A stretch of DNA of 64,000 nucleotides from Paraburkholderia largidicola (GCF_013426895.1 NZ_AP023174.1:1860001-1924000); one strand, 5' to 3'; counted from the first letter of the stretch, positions 27,571-38,465 are shown. Translations and numbers: made by a program. The notes: generated by a model not told the origin, from the letters alone.

Positions 27571-28647
27571 TTAAATCACTCCGGATTTTAAGGGGACAAA
27601 GAAAACGCGATCAAGCCGCGATTCGCGCCACTGCGCGGGCCCCGTGCGCTCGACGAGCGTGAGTACCTGCGACTGTCCGTCCTGCGATCCGACAGGCGCC
27701 ACGAGCCGCGCGCCGATGGCAAGCTGCTCGAGCAGCGCCTGCGGCACATCGAGTCCGGCTGCCGCGATCACGATCGCATCGAACGGTGCTGCCGCCGGCA
27801 AACCGATGCGTCCGTCGCCGTAATGCAGACGGATGTTCGGGATGCGCAGTGGGCGCAGGTTCGTCTTCGCACGCTCGTAAAGTGGCTTGATGCGTTCAAT
27901 CGAATACACGTCGCGCGCGACGTGGCTCAGCACCGCGGCCTGATAGCCACAGCCGGTGCCGATTTCCAGCACGTTCGCAAGCGTGCGGCCCTGCGCGGCC
28001 AGCTCGATCATCCGCGCGACCACCGAAGGCTTGGAGATGGTCTGGTGATGGCCGATCGGCAGCGCCGCGTCCTCGTAAGCCTGCGTGGCGAGACCGGGAT
28101 CGACGAACATGTGACGCGGCACCATCGCCATCGCGTCGAGCACGCGCGGGTCCGTGATGCCGTTCGCCCGCAGCCTTTCGACCATCCGCTCGCGCACGCG
28201 TTCTGAGGTCAGCGTGACGGCACTCGTCAACGCGACGTTGGGCGCGCCCGTGCGTTCGAACGATGCCGTCACGGGGCGCGGCAACTGGTTGCGCGCGCCG
28301 TCATTGCGGATCGTGGTGACGCCTTTCGTATTGACGATTGCGGACGGACTTTTTGTAATCGCAGGCGTTCGCGCGGACGAACCGGCCGACTTCGCGTTCG
28401 AATTGAGGATGCCGGCCGCGCCCTTCGCGCCCGACGGCGCTTTTGCGGCGACGGCGCCGCTCACGCCGCTGCGCTTGCGGTCTGCGGCCTGCGTGTTCAG
28501 GTTGGGTACGGCCGCCCTGGTCGCGGCGGGCTTGGATGCAGCCGGCCTGGCCGCCCCCGCTTTCGCGCCGCGCGCGTCCGCCCGGCGCGGCTCGCGCACC
28601 AGGTCTTCGAGTCCAAGCGGAAAGCGTTTTGCGCGCTCGCCCGTCAT
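27571..28647 (-). CDS. pcm: protein-L-isoaspartate O-methyltransferase
   Basis: Pcm repairs age-damaged isoaspartyl residues in proteins with SAM. The 358-residue product has an Ala/Lys/Arg-rich, apparently disordered N-terminal extension of about 140 residues. The methyltransferase follows: [10 protein letters not shown], then motif [16 protein letters not shown], motif II and motif III. E. coli Pcm is 208 residues, so the extension is the odd part. The ATG overlaps the surE stop as ATGA, fixing the start at 28647 even though the frame is open further upstream. Confidence 0.92.
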   Translation of the reverse strand: MTGERAKRFPLGLEDLVREPRRADARGAKAGAARPAASKPAATRAAVPNLNTQAADRKRSGVSGAVAAKAPSGAKGAAGILNSNAKSAGSSARTPAITKSPSAIVNTKGVTTIRNDGARNQLPRPVTASFERTGAPNVALTSAVTLTSERVRERMVERLRANGITDPRVLDAMAMVPRHMFVDPGLATQAYEDAALPIGHHQTISKPSVVARMIELAAQGRTLANVLEIGTGCGYQAAVLSHVARDVYSIERIKPLYERAKTNLRPLRIPNIRLHYGDGRIGLPAAAPFDAIVIAAAGLDVPQALLEQLAIGARLVAPVGSQDGQSQVLTLVERTGPAQWRESRLDRVFFVPLKSGVI

Positions 28648-29402
28648 GAAGCGCGGCTCCCGGCGCTCAGCCAGTCGCGCGCCGCGGGCAGCATTGCCGT
28701 ATGGGTCAGGTCGAGTTGCAGCGGCGTGATGGACACGAAGCCGTTGGCCACCGCGTGGAAGTCCGTGCCTTCGCTGGCATCGCGCGCACTGCCCGACGGC
28801 CCGATCCAGTAGATCGGCTCGCCGCGCGGATTGGTCTGCCGGATCACCGGCTGCGACGGATGCCGCTTGCCGAGGCGCGTGATGCGCCACTCGCGCAGCT
28901 GCTCGTAAGGCAGGTTCGGAATGTTGACATTCAGCAACGGATAGCCCGGCAACGGACGCTCGAGATAATGCGCGACGATTTCGGCCGCGACGCGCGTCGC
29001 GTCTTCGAGATGCACCCAGTCTTTATCGACGAGTGAAAACGCGATGGCGGGCACGTTGAACATGATGCCTTCCGTCGCCGCGGCGACGGTGCCCGAGTAC
29101 AGCGTGTCCTCGCCCATGTTCTGGCCGTTGTTGATGCCCGACACGACGAGATCGGGCGTATGGTCGAGCATGCCCGTCAATGCGATGTGGACGGAATCGG
29201 TCGGCGTGCCGTTCACGTAGTAGAAGCCGTTGGCCGAGCGCAGCACCGACAGCGGGCGCGAGAGCGTGAGCGAATTCGACGCGCCGCTGCAATTCTGTTC
29301 GGGAGCCATCACGGTGACATCGGCGAGCGGCTTCAGCGCTTCGTAAAGCGCAGCAAGGCCTGGCGCCAGATAACCGTCGTCATTGCTGAGTAGGATTCGC
29401 AT
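28644..29402 (-). CDS. surE: 5'/3'-nucleotidase SurE
   Basis: A metal-dependent nucleotidase of 252 residues, first gene of the stress locus. The metal site is [14 protein letters not shown] at the N-terminus, with the paired Asp, plus [10 protein letters not shown] and [10 protein letters not shown] (Asn) further in. The start was set at MRILLSNDD, the standard family start; the frame is open to 29432 without a ribosome site. The gap to the divergent oxidoreductase gene is 290 bases; it has a weak TACACT-like box and nothing else I could support. Confidence 0.94.
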   Translation of the reverse strand: MRILLSNDDGYLAPGLAALYEALKPLADVTVMAPEQNCSGASNSLTLSRPLSVLRSANGFYYVNGTPTDSVHIALTGMLDHTPDLVVSGINNGQNMGEDTLYSGTVAAATEGIMFNVPAIAFSLVDKDWVHLEDATRVAAEIVAHYLERPLPGYPLLNVNIPNLPYEQLREWRITRLGKRHPSQPVIRQTNPRGEPIYWIGPSGSARDASEGTDFHAVANGFVSITPLQLDLTHTAMLPAARDWLSAGSRAS

Positions 29403-29692
29403 CCGGCGATTGTAACCGAGGAAACAAGGCACGCGAACGACACACGGGCCCCGTGCATGCCTATGCTTTTCATGCGGCGCGGCATGTGCGCAGCGGCACG
29501 ATGAAAGCGTACGGTCGTTCGAGCTTGCTTTACACTGCTTCGCTGCAAGGGTTCAACGAGCCGGCAGATGATGGCGTCACCGCGGCACACGCGTTGCCTC
29601 CACCACGCGACCGGCACGCAACCGGCAGCACGCTTATGAACCATGCATGAACCCGTGAAGCCAGCAACACACATCGACCGATGGGAGACACG

Positions 29693-30667
29693 ATGCGCGC
29701 AATCCGCTGCAACCAGTACGGCCCGCCTGAAGGCCTGAGCATCGAGGAACTGCCCGACCTCGTGCCGCAAGTCGGCCAGATCGTCATCGACGTCAAAGCG
29801 GCGAGCGTCAACTTTCCCGACGTACTGATCATCCAGAACAAATATCAGTTCAAGCCGCCCCTGCCCTTCACGCCCGGCGCGGAAGTCGCGGGTATCGTGC
29901 GCGCGGTCGGCGACGGCGTCACACAGTTCCGGCCCGGCATGCGCGTGGTGGCCTACACGCAGCAAGGCGGCTTCGCCGAGCAGGCGGTCGCGGACGCGAG
30001 CGCGTGCGTGCCGTTGCCCGACGACGCCGACCTCGAAACGGCTGCCGTCTTCACGCTCGCCTATGGCACGTCGCATCACGCCGTGGTCGATCGCGCGGCG
30101 CTGAAAGCGGGTGAAACGATGCTCGTGCTCGGCGCGGCAGGCGGCGTAGGACTCGCCGCCGTCGAAATCGGCAAGGCGCTCGGCGCGCGCGTGATCGCGG
30201 CGGCATCGAGCGACGAGAAACTCGCGACCTGCGTCGCGCATGGTGCCGACGCAACCATCAACTACGCGACGGAAGACCTGCGCGAACGGATCAAGGCGCT
30301 CACCGACGGCAACGGGCCCGATGTCATTTACGACCCAGTCGGCGGCAGTTACGCTGAACCCGCCTTTCGCAGCATCGGCTGGCGCGGGCGCTATCTCGTC
30401 GTCGGTTTTGCGAACGGCGACATTCCGAAGCTGCCGTTCAATCTCGCGCTGCTGAAAGGCGCGAGCATCGTCGGCGTGTTCTGGGGCGATTTCGCGCGGC
30501 GTGAGCCGCAACGCAATGCCGCCGCATTTCAGCAGATGCTCGGCTGGATTCGCGAAGGCAAGCTCCAGCCGCTCGTGTCGGCGCGCTATCCACTCGAAGA
30601 CACGGCGCGCGCGCTCAACGACATGGCACAGCGGCGCGTGCTCGGCAAAATCGTGATCACGCCGTAA
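29693..30667 (+). CDS. NADPH:quinone oxidoreductase, MDR family
   Basis: A zinc-independent medium-chain reductase of 324 residues. The N-terminal GroES-like domain (MRAIRCNQYGPPEGLSIEEL) lacks the zinc-binding cysteines of alcohol dehydrogenases. The Rossmann motif is VLGAAGGVGLAAVEIGKALG near residue 145-165. The pattern fits quinone reductases and enoyl reductases, with the electron acceptor unknown. GGGAGA lies five bases ahead of the ATG at 29693, favouring it over the one at 29681. It converges with the ABC permease gene. Confidence 0.85.
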   Translation: MRAIRCNQYGPPEGLSIEELPDLVPQVGQIVIDVKAASVNFPDVLIIQNKYQFKPPLPFTPGAEVAGIVRAVGDGVTQFRPGMRVVAYTQQGGFAEQAVADASACVPLPDDADLETAAVFTLAYGTSHHAVVDRAALKAGETMLVLGAAGGVGLAAVEIGKALGARVIAAASSDEKLATCVAHGADATINYATEDLRERIKALTDGNGPDVIYDPVGGSYAEPAFRSIGWRGRYLVVGFANGDIPKLPFNLALLKGASIVGVFWGDFARREPQRNAAAFQQMLGWIREGKLQPLVSARYPLEDTARALNDMAQRRVLGKIVITP

Positions 30668-30691
30668 GCATCAGTCCGTGCCTCAGACACA

Positions 30692-30725
30692 AACGGCGCG
30701 TGGCCTTCGCAGGTCACGCGCCGTT
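30692..30725. terminator. hairpin between convergent genes
   Basis: An 11-bp perfect stem (AACGGCGCGTG at 30692-30702 and its complement at 30715-30725) sits between the stops of two convergent genes. It lacks a T-run on either side, so it may act as an imperfect terminator or as a 3'-end stabiliser. Confidence 0.45.
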
Positions 30726-30746
30726 CGTATCTGGAACATCAGGCGG

Positions 30747-31571
30747 TCAGAGCTTTTCGGTCTCGCCGCTCTTCGGCTGCCATTTCATCAGGCGCTTCTC
30801 CATCGCGCCGACGATCGCATCCAGTATCAGCGCGAAGGCCGTCAGCACGAGGATGCCGGCGAACACGGTGTTGATATCGAACGTGCCTTCGGCCTGCAGG
30901 ATCAGATAGCCGACGCCGCGCGCAGAACCGAGATACTCGCCGACCACCGAGCCGACGAACGCCAACCCCACCGACGTATGCAGGCTCGAAAACACCCAGC
31001 TCATCGCGCTCGGCAGATAGACGGCGCGCAGCAGCTGCTTGCGGCTCGCGCCGAGCATGCGCGCGTTCGCGAGCACGACCGGGCTCACTTCCTTCACGCC
31101 CTGATAGACGTTGAAGAACACGATGAAGAACACGAGCGTCACGCCGAGCGCGACTTTCGACCAGATGCCAAGGCCGAACCACACGCCGAAAATCGGCGCG
31201 AGAATCACGCGCGGCATCGAGTTGGCCGCCTTGATGTACGGATCGAACAAGGCGCTAGCGAGCGGCGACAACGCGAGCCACAAGCCGACGCCGAGCCCCA
31301 GCACCGTGCCGAGCGCGAACGCGAGCACGGTTTCGATCAGCGTGATCCACAGGTGCAGATAGATTTCACCGGACGCGAACCATTCCCAGATCCGCAAGAG
31401 CACTTTCTGCGGCTCGCCGAAGAAGAACGCGGCCTTGTTCGCGTCGTCGAAATAGAACGCGGGTAGCAGCGTCGGGCTCGTCAACACGTACCAGAGCACG
31501 AAGCACAGCACGAGCAGCAGCCACTGCCAGATCACCAGATTCGCGCGGTTCGGACGCAATGCTTTCCACAT
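30747..31571 (-). CDS. ABC transporter permease, NitT/TauT type
   Basis: A 274-residue inner-membrane permease with about six transmembrane segments. The EAA loop is visible as ANARMLGASRKQLLRAVYLP near residue 165-185, which docks to the ATPase. It belongs with permeases for nitrate, sulfonate, taurine and aromatic anions. GGAGGG precedes the ATG. The start lies one base after the stop of the ATPase gene, so they are co-translated. The ligand cannot be read from the sequence. Confidence 0.9.
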   Translation of the reverse strand: MWKALRPNRANLVIWQWLLLVLCFVLWYVLTSPTLLPAFYFDDANKAAFFFGEPQKVLLRIWEWFASGEIYLHLWITLIETVLAFALGTVLGLGVGLWLALSPLASALFDPYIKAANSMPRVILAPIFGVWFGLGIWSKVALGVTLVFFIVFFNVYQGVKEVSPVVLANARMLGASRKQLLRAVYLPSAMSWVFSSLHTSVGLAFVGSVVGEYLGSARGVGYLILQAEGTFDINTVFAGILVLTAFALILDAIVGAMEKRLMKWQPKSGETEKL

Positions 31572-31572
31572 T

Positions 31573-32397
31573 TCAGTTGCCCTCCGGCGCGACCGTCAGT
31601 TGCTGCTGATAACCCTTGAGCACTTCATCGCGCAGCACACTCCAGATCTGCGCGTGCAGTTCGACGAAACGCGGATGCGAGCGCACTTCGGCGACATCGC
31701 GCGGGCGCGGCAAATCGATCGTGAACTCGCCGATCGGCCGCGTGCCCGGCCCCGCCGACAGCACCACGACGCGGTCCGACATCGCGATCGCTTCGTCCAG
31801 ATCGTGCGTGATGAAGAGTACGGCCTTGCGCTTCGCGGCCCACAGATCGAGCAGTTCGTTTTCCATCAACTGGCGCGTCTGGATGTCGAGCGCCGAAAAC
31901 GGCTCGTCCATCAGGATGATGTCGGGATCGAGAATCAGCGTCTGCGCCATCGCGACCCGCTTTCTCATGCCGCCCGACAATTGATGCGGATAACGGTCCC
32001 CGAAGCCGCCGAGACCGACGCGCTTCAGCCATTCGTCGGCGCGCGCGAGGGCTTCGGCGCGCGGCACGTCGTGAAACTGCAGACCGGCCAGTACGTTGTC
32101 GAGCGCCGAGCGCCACGGCATCAGCGCGTCGGCCTGGAACATGTAGCCCGCGCGCCGGTTGATGCCCGTAAGCGGTTTGCCGAACACCGTCACCGCGCCC
32201 GAGGACGGCTCCAGCAGCCCCGCGCCGACGTTCAGCAAGGTCGACTTGCCGCAGCCCGTCGGGCCGACGACGGAGACGAACTCGCCCGGCGCAATGCGCA
32301 GCGTCGTGTCCTTGACGGCGGTGTAGCTTTGCCCGTGCTTCTCGCGCGAGGCAAACGTGCAGGTGATGTTTTCGAGCGCCAGGGCGGCAACGGTCAT
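31573..32397 (-). CDS. ABC transporter ATP-binding protein, NitT/TauT type
   Basis: A 274-residue ATPase. Walker A is GPTGCGKST, the signature is LSGGMRKRVAMAQ, Walker B is IILMDEPFSALD, and the H-loop His is in FITHDLDEA. It drives the permease encoded directly downstream. The gap to the binding-protein gene is 117 bases, with a GC-rich hairpin-like stretch near 32460-32490 that may tune expression of the downstream subunits. Confidence 0.92.
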   Translation of the reverse strand: MTVAALALENITCTFASREKHGQSYTAVKDTTLRIAPGEFVSVVGPTGCGKSTLLNVGAGLLEPSSGAVTVFGKPLTGINRRAGYMFQADALMPWRSALDNVLAGLQFHDVPRAEALARADEWLKRVGLGGFGDRYPHQLSGGMRKRVAMAQTLILDPDIILMDEPFSALDIQTRQLMENELLDLWAAKRKAVLFITHDLDEAIAMSDRVVVLSAGPGTRPIGEFTIDLPRPRDVAEVRSHPRFVELHAQIWSVLRDEVLKGYQQQLTVAPEGN

Positions 32398-32514
32398 CGT
32401 TCGGCTCGCTTGTTTCGATGCTTGGTTGGTTCGATGTCGCTATGTCATCCCGCGCGCGTGTCGCCGGGCACACGCCCGGCACCGGTCGAGATTGAATCGA
32501 GGCTGGATGACGCG

Positions 32515-33552
32515 TTATGCCTTGACCGTGGCGAGCGCCTTCTTCACGAAGTCGTTCGTCCAGGTCTTCGACAGATCGATCGGCTTGCCTTTTATCGTCT
32601 CGTCGAACGCCTGCAGCGTCTTCAGCGACGTCGCTGGGCCGTCGGCGGGCATCAGGCCATCGGGCGACATCGCCTCTTTCACGTGCTGCCACGAATCCAG
32701 ATACAGCGCGCGGTCGCCGAGCAGATAGGACTCGGGCACGGTGTTGATCAGTTCGGTGCCCGTCGCCGTCTGCAGCCACTTGAGCGCACGCACCATTGCG
32801 TTGGTCAGCGCCTGCGTCGTATTCGGATTCTTGCTGATGAACGATTGCGAGGCGTACAGGCAGCCAGCCGGCATATTGCCGCCGAACACCGTACGCGTGT
32901 CGCTGAGCGTGCGCGTATCCGACACGATGCGAATCTCGCCCGAGCGTTCGAGCTTGGTCATCACCGGGTCGAGATTGGCAAGCGCGTCGATCTGGCCGGA
33001 CTGCAACGCGGCGATCGCGCCTGCCCCCGCACCGACGCCGATAAACGACACGTCCTTCGCCGTCAGCCCGGCTTTGGCGAGCACGAAGCTCGCCATGATC
33101 GAGGTCGACGAACCCGGCGCCGTGACGCCGATTTTCTTGCCCTTGAGATCCGCGATGGTCTTGTAGTTCGCCATCGTCTTCTTCGACACGGCGAGCACGA
33201 TCTGCGGCGCGCGGCCTTGCAGCACGAATTCGCGGAAGTACTGGTTCTTCGCCTGCAACAACAGCGTGTGCTCGAACGCGCCGGACACCACGTCCGCGCT
33301 GCCGCCGACAGCCGCTTTCAAGGCCTGCGAGCCGCCCGCGAAATCGGAAATTTCGATGTCGAGCCCTTCGTCCTTGAAGAAATTGCGGCGCTCGGCGATG
33401 GTGAGCGGCAGGTAGTAGAAGAGATTCTTGCCGCCGACGGCGATCGAGACTTTCGACGTTTCCAGCTTGCTTTGCGCGAACGCGAGCGGCGAGCCGACGA
33501 GCGAGGCGCCCGCGAGTGCCGCGCCGCCTGCGAGGAAGCTTCTTCGTTGCAT
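32515..33552 (-). CDS. ABC transporter substrate-binding protein, NitT/TauT type
   Basis: A 345-residue periplasmic binding protein of the NMT1/THI5-like group. The N-terminus MQRRSFLAGGAALAGASLVG is Tat-like (RRSFL), with cleavage likely after AFA near residue 26. The body has the two-lobe binding fold (LTIAERRNFFKDEGLDIE, DLKGKKIGVTAPGSS). GGAGACAG precedes the ATG. The ligand is unknown; the co-oriented CoA-transferase upstream hints at an organic acid (inference). Confidence 0.88.
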   Translation of the reverse strand: MQRRSFLAGGAALAGASLVGSPLAFAQSKLETSKVSIAVGGKNLFYYLPLTIAERRNFFKDEGLDIEISDFAGGSQALKAAVGGSADVVSGAFEHTLLLQAKNQYFREFVLQGRAPQIVLAVSKKTMANYKTIADLKGKKIGVTAPGSSTSIMASFVLAKAGLTAKDVSFIGVGAGAGAIAALQSGQIDALANLDPVMTKLERSGEIRIVSDTRTLSDTRTVFGGNMPAGCLYASQSFISKNPNTTQALTNAMVRALKWLQTATGTELINTVPESYLLGDRALYLDSWQHVKEAMSPDGLMPADGPATSLKTLQAFDETIKGKPIDLSKTWTNDFVKKALATVKA

Positions 33553-33622
33553 GGTCCTGTCTCCGGTTTTTGTTCTATCGCGGGCTGGTCCGCCCGTCTT
33601 CGTGCGCTAACGCAGGCGCCCG

Positions 33623-34867
33623 CTACACGATCTGTTGCGCGTGCAACCTTGCAATGTGGTCCGCATCATAACCCAGCGTTTGCAGAACTTCATCCGTATG
33701 TTCACCCAGTTCCGGCCCGAGCCAGCGCGTCTCACCGGGCGTCTCCGAGAGCTTCGGCGTGACGTTCGGCAGCGTGATGTCGCGGCCGTCCTGCCACTTG
33801 AACGTCTGGATCATCTGACGCGCGACGTATTGCGGATCGGTGAACATGTCGGCCACGCTGTAGATGCGGCCCACGGGCACGTCGGCGGCGTTGAGCACGT
33901 CGAGCGCTTCGTCGATCGTGCGGCTGGCGAGCCACGCGGCGATCGCGCCGTCGATTTCCTGCGTACGCGGCACGCGGCCGTCGTTATGCGCGAGGGCAGG
34001 ATCGTTCGCGAGGTCTTCGCGGTCGATCGCGAGCATCAGACGCTTGAAAATCGGATCGCTGTTGCCGCCGATCACAATGCTGCCGTCGCGGCACGGATAG
34101 GTGTTGGACGGAACGATACCCGGCAGCGATGCGCCCGTGCGCTCGCGCACCATGCCGTACACGCCGTATTCGGGCACCACGCTTTCCATCATGTTGAACA
34201 CGGCTTCGTAAAGCGCGACATCGACGACCTGCCCTTTGCCGCCGTTCACCTGCCGATGATGCAGCGCCATCAGCGCGCCGATCACGCCGTGCAGCGCCGC
34301 GATCGAATCGCCGATCGAAATGCCGATGCGCGGCGGCGGCAGGTCCGGATAGCCGGTGATATGGCGCAGGCCGCCCATCGATTCGGCAATCGCGCCGAAG
34401 CCGGGACGGTCGCGATACGGGCCCGTCTGGCCGTAGCCGGACAGGCGCACCATCACGAGGCCGGGATTTTCCGCCGACAGCACGTCATAGCCGAGGCCGA
34501 GCTTGTCGAGCAGCCCGGGGCGAAAATTCTCGACGACGATATCCGCTTCCTTCGCGAGCTTGCGGACGATTTCCTTGCCTTCGTCGGCTTTCAGATTGAT
34601 CGTCACGGACTTTTTATTGCGCGCCTGCACGGCCCACCACAGCGACGTGCCGCCCACTTCGGGATAGAGTTTGCGCCATTTGCGCAGCGGATCGCCGCCC
34701 TTCGGATCTTCGATCTTGATCACGTCCGCGCCGAACTCGCCGAGAAAGCGCGCGGCGAACGGACCCGCGATCAGCGTGCCGAGTTCGAGCACCTTGACGC
34801 CCGCGAGCGGTCCCTTGGGCTTTTCCGCTTCGGGCTTTTCCGTTGGCGTTGAAGTGGATGCGCTCAT
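33623..34867 (-). CDS. CaiB/BaiF (class III) CoA-transferase
   Basis: A 414-residue class III CoA-transferase, the family of formyl-CoA:oxalate, carnitine and succinyl-CoA-dependent transferases. The family block LAGVKVLELGTLIAGPFAARFLGEFGADVIKIE starts near residue 21; the catalytic Asp of the family is expected in IGISIGDSIAALHG near residue 185. An N-terminal stretch of about 20 charged residues is extra. AGGAGA precedes the ATG. It lies 70 bases ahead of the ABC binding-protein gene on the same strand and may form one unit with it. The donor and acceptor acids are unknown. Confidence 0.9.
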   Translation of the reverse strand: MSASTSTPTEKPEAEKPKGPLAGVKVLELGTLIAGPFAARFLGEFGADVIKIEDPKGGDPLRKWRKLYPEVGGTSLWWAVQARNKKSVTINLKADEGKEIVRKLAKEADIVVENFRPGLLDKLGLGYDVLSAENPGLVMVRLSGYGQTGPYRDRPGFGAIAESMGGLRHITGYPDLPPPRIGISIGDSIAALHGVIGALMALHHRQVNGGKGQVVDVALYEAVFNMMESVVPEYGVYGMVRERTGASLPGIVPSNTYPCRDGSIVIGGNSDPIFKRLMLAIDREDLANDPALAHNDGRVPRTQEIDGAIAAWLASRTIDEALDVLNAADVPVGRIYSVADMFTDPQYVARQMIQTFKWQDGRDITLPNVTPKLSETPGETRWLGPELGEHTDEVLQTLGYDADHIARLHAQQIV

Positions 34868-34938
34868 GTGTCTCCTGATCTTCGTTGTGCTGGCCGGGCG
34901 GTCCTGCTGTCACGCGATGTGGTTCGGACGACGCGCCG

Positions 34939-35535
34939 CTACATCGAGCGCCTGTCGAGCATCGCGCGCGCAATGGTGCCCGCGTCGACATATTCGAGTT
35001 CGCCGCCCACGGGAACGCCGCGCGCGAGCCGCGTCACGGAGAGGCCGCGCGCCTTGAGCGTCTGGCCGAGATAATGGGCCGTCGCCTCGCCTTCGTTGGT
35101 GAAGTTGGTTGCGAGCACGACTTCCTTGACGACGCCGTCCGACGCGCGTTTGACGAGCCGGTCGAAATGGATTTCCTTGGGGCCGATGCCATCGAGCGGG
35201 CTGAGCCGCCCCATCAGCACGAAATACAGGCCACGGTAGGTCATGGTCTGTTCGAGCATGATCTGGTCGGCGGGCGTTTCGACGACGCACAGCAGCGTCG
35301 GATCGCGCTCGGCGTCGCTGCACACCTCGCAGATCTGCGCTTCCGTGAACGTATTGCACTTCTCGCAGTGCTGCAGATGCTCGGTGGCGAACAGCAACGA
35401 GCGGCCCAGTTTCTCGGCGCCTTCCCGATCGTGCTGCATCAGGTGATACGCCATACGCTGCGCGGACTTCGGACCGACGCCGGGCAGCGCGCGCAGCGCT
35501 TCGACGAGCGCCGACAAGGCGGAGGGTTGTTTCAT
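34939..35535 (-). CDS. recR: recombination protein RecR
   Basis: RecR, 198 residues, helps load RecA at gaps with RecF and RecO. A helix-hairpin-helix ([19 protein letters not shown]) comes first, then a four-cysteine zinc site ([16 protein letters not shown]), then a Toprim domain ([10 protein letters not shown], then [10 protein letters not shown]). The start MKQPSAL at 35535 is the family start; the upstream open frame is not used. It is last in ffs-dnaX-ybaB-recR, a widespread arrangement. Confidence 0.95.
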   Translation of the reverse strand: MKQPSALSALVEALRALPGVGPKSAQRMAYHLMQHDREGAEKLGRSLLFATEHLQHCEKCNTFTEAQICEVCSDAERDPTLLCVVETPADQIMLEQTMTYRGLYFVLMGRLSPLDGIGPKEIHFDRLVKRASDGVVKEVVLATNFTNEGEATAHYLGQTLKARGLSVTRLARGVPVGGELEYVDAGTIARAMLDRRSM

Positions 35536-35677
35536 GCTGATACGGCGGCGTCGACGTGGTGTGGGTTGAATCGCGAATGTGTTCCGGCGCGCGAGGCCGC
35601 GCCGTTCTGCAACGAACGGCGAACGCGCGGGCATCAGGCCATGAGGCGATGCGCCGCGCGCGACACGCTGCGCGTTG

Positions 35678-36004
35678 TCAGAACGGCAGCTTGAATCCCG
35701 GCGGCAACGGCAGGCCGGAGGTCATACCGCCCATTTTTTCCTGCGCGGTGGCTTCTGCCTTGCGCACGGCATCGTTGAAGGCAGCGGCGACGAGGTCTTC
35801 GAGCATGTCCTTGTCGTCGGCGAGCAGGCTCGGATCGATCGACACGCGGCGCACGTCGTTCTTGCAGGTCATCGTCACCTTGACGAGGCCCGCGCCCGAC
35901 TGCCCCTCGACTTCGATCTGCGCGAGTTGCTCCTGCATCTTCTTCATGTTTTCTTGCATCTGCTGGGCCTGCTTCATCAGCCCGGCGAGTTGACCTTTCA
36001 TCAT
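35678..36004 (-). CDS. ybaB: YbaB/EbfC nucleoid-associated protein
   Basis: A 108-residue DNA-binding protein, dimeric in its relatives, found between dnaX and recR in most bacteria. The N-terminal coiled coil ([20 protein letters not shown]) and the ending [11 protein letters not shown] are characteristic. AAGGAG lies seven bases before the first of two tandem ATGs (36004), so I chose that one. The dnaX stop is about 75 bases upstream. Confidence 0.94.
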   Translation of the reverse strand: MMKGQLAGLMKQAQQMQENMKKMQEQLAQIEVEGQSGAGLVKVTMTCKNDVRRVSIDPSLLADDKDMLEDLVAAAFNDAVRKAEATAQEKMGGMTSGLPLPPGFKLPF

Positions 36005-36077
36005 GGACTTGCTCCTTCGTAATAATGGATTCGGTTGGGCGCATGCGCGCACGCGTGATGAGCGGCGCGCGCGGAAG

Positions 36078-38465
36078 TCAGTGACCGGCCGCGCTCTGGC
36101 CGCCTTCGGCGCCCGGCGCGAGCGGGCGAACGGAGCCCGGCACGATGCTCGCGCCGAATTCGCGGATCAGCGATTGCACGAAAGGATCCGCGCCGATCTC
36201 GCGCTCGGCTTCCTGCTGGCGTTTCGCGCGCTCGATCGAATCGAGCACGGCAGCCGTGCGCCGCACCGGGCCGACTTCGACCTGCACGTCGATCTCGTTG
36301 CCCAGCCGCTCGGCGAGCGCCGCCTTGAGTTTCGCGATCTGCGCGGGCTCGGTGTAGAGCTGGACCGCGACGTTCAGCTTGAGCGTCTTGCCCTCGACGG
36401 CCATCAGCTCGCTGTTGAACGCGAGCTGATAAGCGATGCCCTTGAGCGGCAATGTCACGGCAAGCGCCGGCCAGTCGCCGTCGACGCCGATTGCATCGAG
36501 CGGCACGGCGGGCGGCAGTGTGCGGATATCGACGACGGGCGCGGCTGTCGCCGCGGACGCAGCGGGCGCATTGCCTCGCCCGACCAGCATGTCGTCCGGG
36601 CCGCTGTCGAAAACGGGAATGAAGTTGTCGTCGGGGGGCGCGAAGAACGCGTCGTCCGACGATGCGGGCAGGTAGTCGTCGGGAGGGATGTCTTCCCACG
36701 GCGGCACGCCGGAGCCGCCCTGCGGCTGTGCGGCACGCGGCGTCTGCGCGCGCGCGGCGGTTTCCTGCTGCGCGGCAGCCGCGGCGCGGCGCGCGGGATC
36801 GGGCGTCGGCACCCGAACGGCGACGCGCGGTGCGGCTTTGGCAGGCGCCGATGGCGTCGCCGCTGCGGGTGCGGCTGAGGCCGGACGGCCTCCCGTCGAT
36901 ACTTTCAGGCCCGCGTTGCGCAATACGTCGAGCGCCGCGCTCGCGCCGCCAGCGCGGCGCGGGGCGAATTCGGCTTGCGCGGGAGCGTTGTCTTGCGGCG
37001 CGGCGGTATCTTCCTGTTGCGCGATCGATGCAACCGGGGAAACGACGTTCGCTAGGGATTCGGATGAAGCCGAAGCCGCAGCCGCCGACAGCGGCGTGAC
37101 GGCGGCATCGACGGGCGCGGCCTGGATTTCGGGCGCAGGCGCTGACGGCACGGCCGCTTCGGGAACCGCTTGCGGCTGAACCGGTGCAGGTTCGGGTTTC
37201 GCTACGGGAGCGACGCGGGGCGCAGTGGCCGCAGTCGCAGGAACCGCTGTCGGCGCATCGCTCGTGCGCGCCTGCGGCGCGGCAGCCACCGCCGCGACGG
37301 GCGCGCCCGTGCGCTTCGCTCCAGCAGCCGGGACGTTCGAGCGCCCAGCCGGCGTCACGCCGCCTCCGCCGCCACCGTTGGGCGCGGGTTCGAACGCGAG
37401 CATGCGCAGCAGCGTCATCGTGAAGCCAGCGTATTCATCAGGCGCAAGACCCAGCTCGCTTCGGCCGATCGTCGCGATCTGATAGAACAGTTGCACCTGC
37501 TCCGGACTCAGCGTGTCGGCGAAACGGCGCAGATCGGCGGCTTCCGGCCACTCGTCCAGCACCGACGACGGCGAAAACTGCGCCCACGCGATCTTGTGCA
37601 ACAGACTCGCCAGATCCTGCAGCGCCGTCGAGAAGGACAGGCTGCGCAAGGCCATTTCGTCGGCAACCGACAGCACCGCCGCACCGTCGCCCGCGACCAG
37701 CGCGTCGAGCAGACGGATCAGATAGCTTTGATCGAGCGCGCCGAGCATGCCGCGCACGGCTTCCTCGGTGACCTGGTTCGCCGAGTAGGCAATGGCCTGA
37801 TCGGTCAGCGACAGCGCATCGCGCATCGAACCGTCCGCGGCGCGCGCGAGCAGGCGCAACGCTTGCGCTTCGTGCGGAATGTTTTCTTCGCCGAGAATGC
37901 GCTCGAGATGCGACACGATATGACCCGCCGGCATCTGCTTCAGGTTGAACTGAAGGCAGCGCGACAGCACCGTGACGGGAATCTTTTGCGGGTCGGTCGT
38001 GGCGAGGATGAATTTGACGTGCGGCGGCGGCTCTTCCAGCGTCTTCAACATCGCGTTGAACGCGTGGTTGGTCAGCATGTGCACTTCGTCGATCATGTAG
38101 ACCTTGAAGCGTGCATCGACGGGCGCGTACACCGCACGCTCCAGCAACGCGGCCATTTCATCGACACCGCGATTGCTCGCCGCGTCCATCTCGACATAAT
38201 CGACGAAACGCCCTTCATCGATCTCGCGGCACGCGCGGCATACACCGCATGGCGTGGACGTGACGCCCGTCTCACAGTTGAGCGCCTTTGCGAAGATCCG
38301 CGACAGCGTCGTCTTGCCGACGCCCCGCGTGCCGGTAAACAGATAGGCATGGTGCAGACGGCCGCCGTCGAGCGCGTGCGTGAGCGCGCGCACCACGTGC
38401 TCCTGTCCGACGAGCGAAGCGAAATCCTTCGGCCGCCATTTGCGTGCGAGAACTTGATAGGTCAT
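36078..38465 (-). CDS. dnaX: DNA polymerase III subunit gamma/tau
   Basis: The clamp-loader subunit, 795 residues, longer than E. coli tau (643). The AAA+ domain has Walker [12 protein letters not shown] near residue 45-55, a zinc-binding set of four cysteines ([18 protein letters not shown]) and the sensor region [13 protein letters not shown] Pro/Ala-rich linker of nearly 200 residues (about 370-560) separates it from the C-terminal domain that contacts the polymerase alpha subunit. I did not locate a frameshift site for a short gamma form. A long open frame on the opposite strand here is a codon-bias shadow. Confidence 0.95.
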   Translation of the reverse strand: MTYQVLARKWRPKDFASLVGQEHVVRALTHALDGGRLHHAYLFTGTRGVGKTTLSRIFAKALNCETGVTSTPCGVCRACREIDEGRFVDYVEMDAASNRGVDEMAALLERAVYAPVDARFKVYMIDEVHMLTNHAFNAMLKTLEEPPPHVKFILATTDPQKIPVTVLSRCLQFNLKQMPAGHIVSHLERILGEENIPHEAQALRLLARAADGSMRDALSLTDQAIAYSANQVTEEAVRGMLGALDQSYLIRLLDALVAGDGAAVLSVADEMALRSLSFSTALQDLASLLHKIAWAQFSPSSVLDEWPEAADLRRFADTLSPEQVQLFYQIATIGRSELGLAPDEYAGFTMTLLRMLAFEPAPNGGGGGGVTPAGRSNVPAAGAKRTGAPVAAVAAAPQARTSDAPTAVPATAATAPRVAPVAKPEPAPVQPQAVPEAAVPSAPAPEIQAAPVDAAVTPLSAAAASASSESLANVVSPVASIAQQEDTAAPQDNAPAQAEFAPRRAGGASAALDVLRNAGLKVSTGGRPASAAPAAATPSAPAKAAPRVAVRVPTPDPARRAAAAAQQETAARAQTPRAAQPQGGSGVPPWEDIPPDDYLPASSDDAFFAPPDDNFIPVFDSGPDDMLVGRGNAPAASAATAAPVVDIRTLPPAVPLDAIGVDGDWPALAVTLPLKGIAYQLAFNSELMAVEGKTLKLNVAVQLYTEPAQIAKLKAALAERLGNEIDVQVEVGPVRRTAAVLDSIERAKRQQEAEREIGADPFVQSLIREFGASIVPGSVRPLAPGAEGGQSAAGH

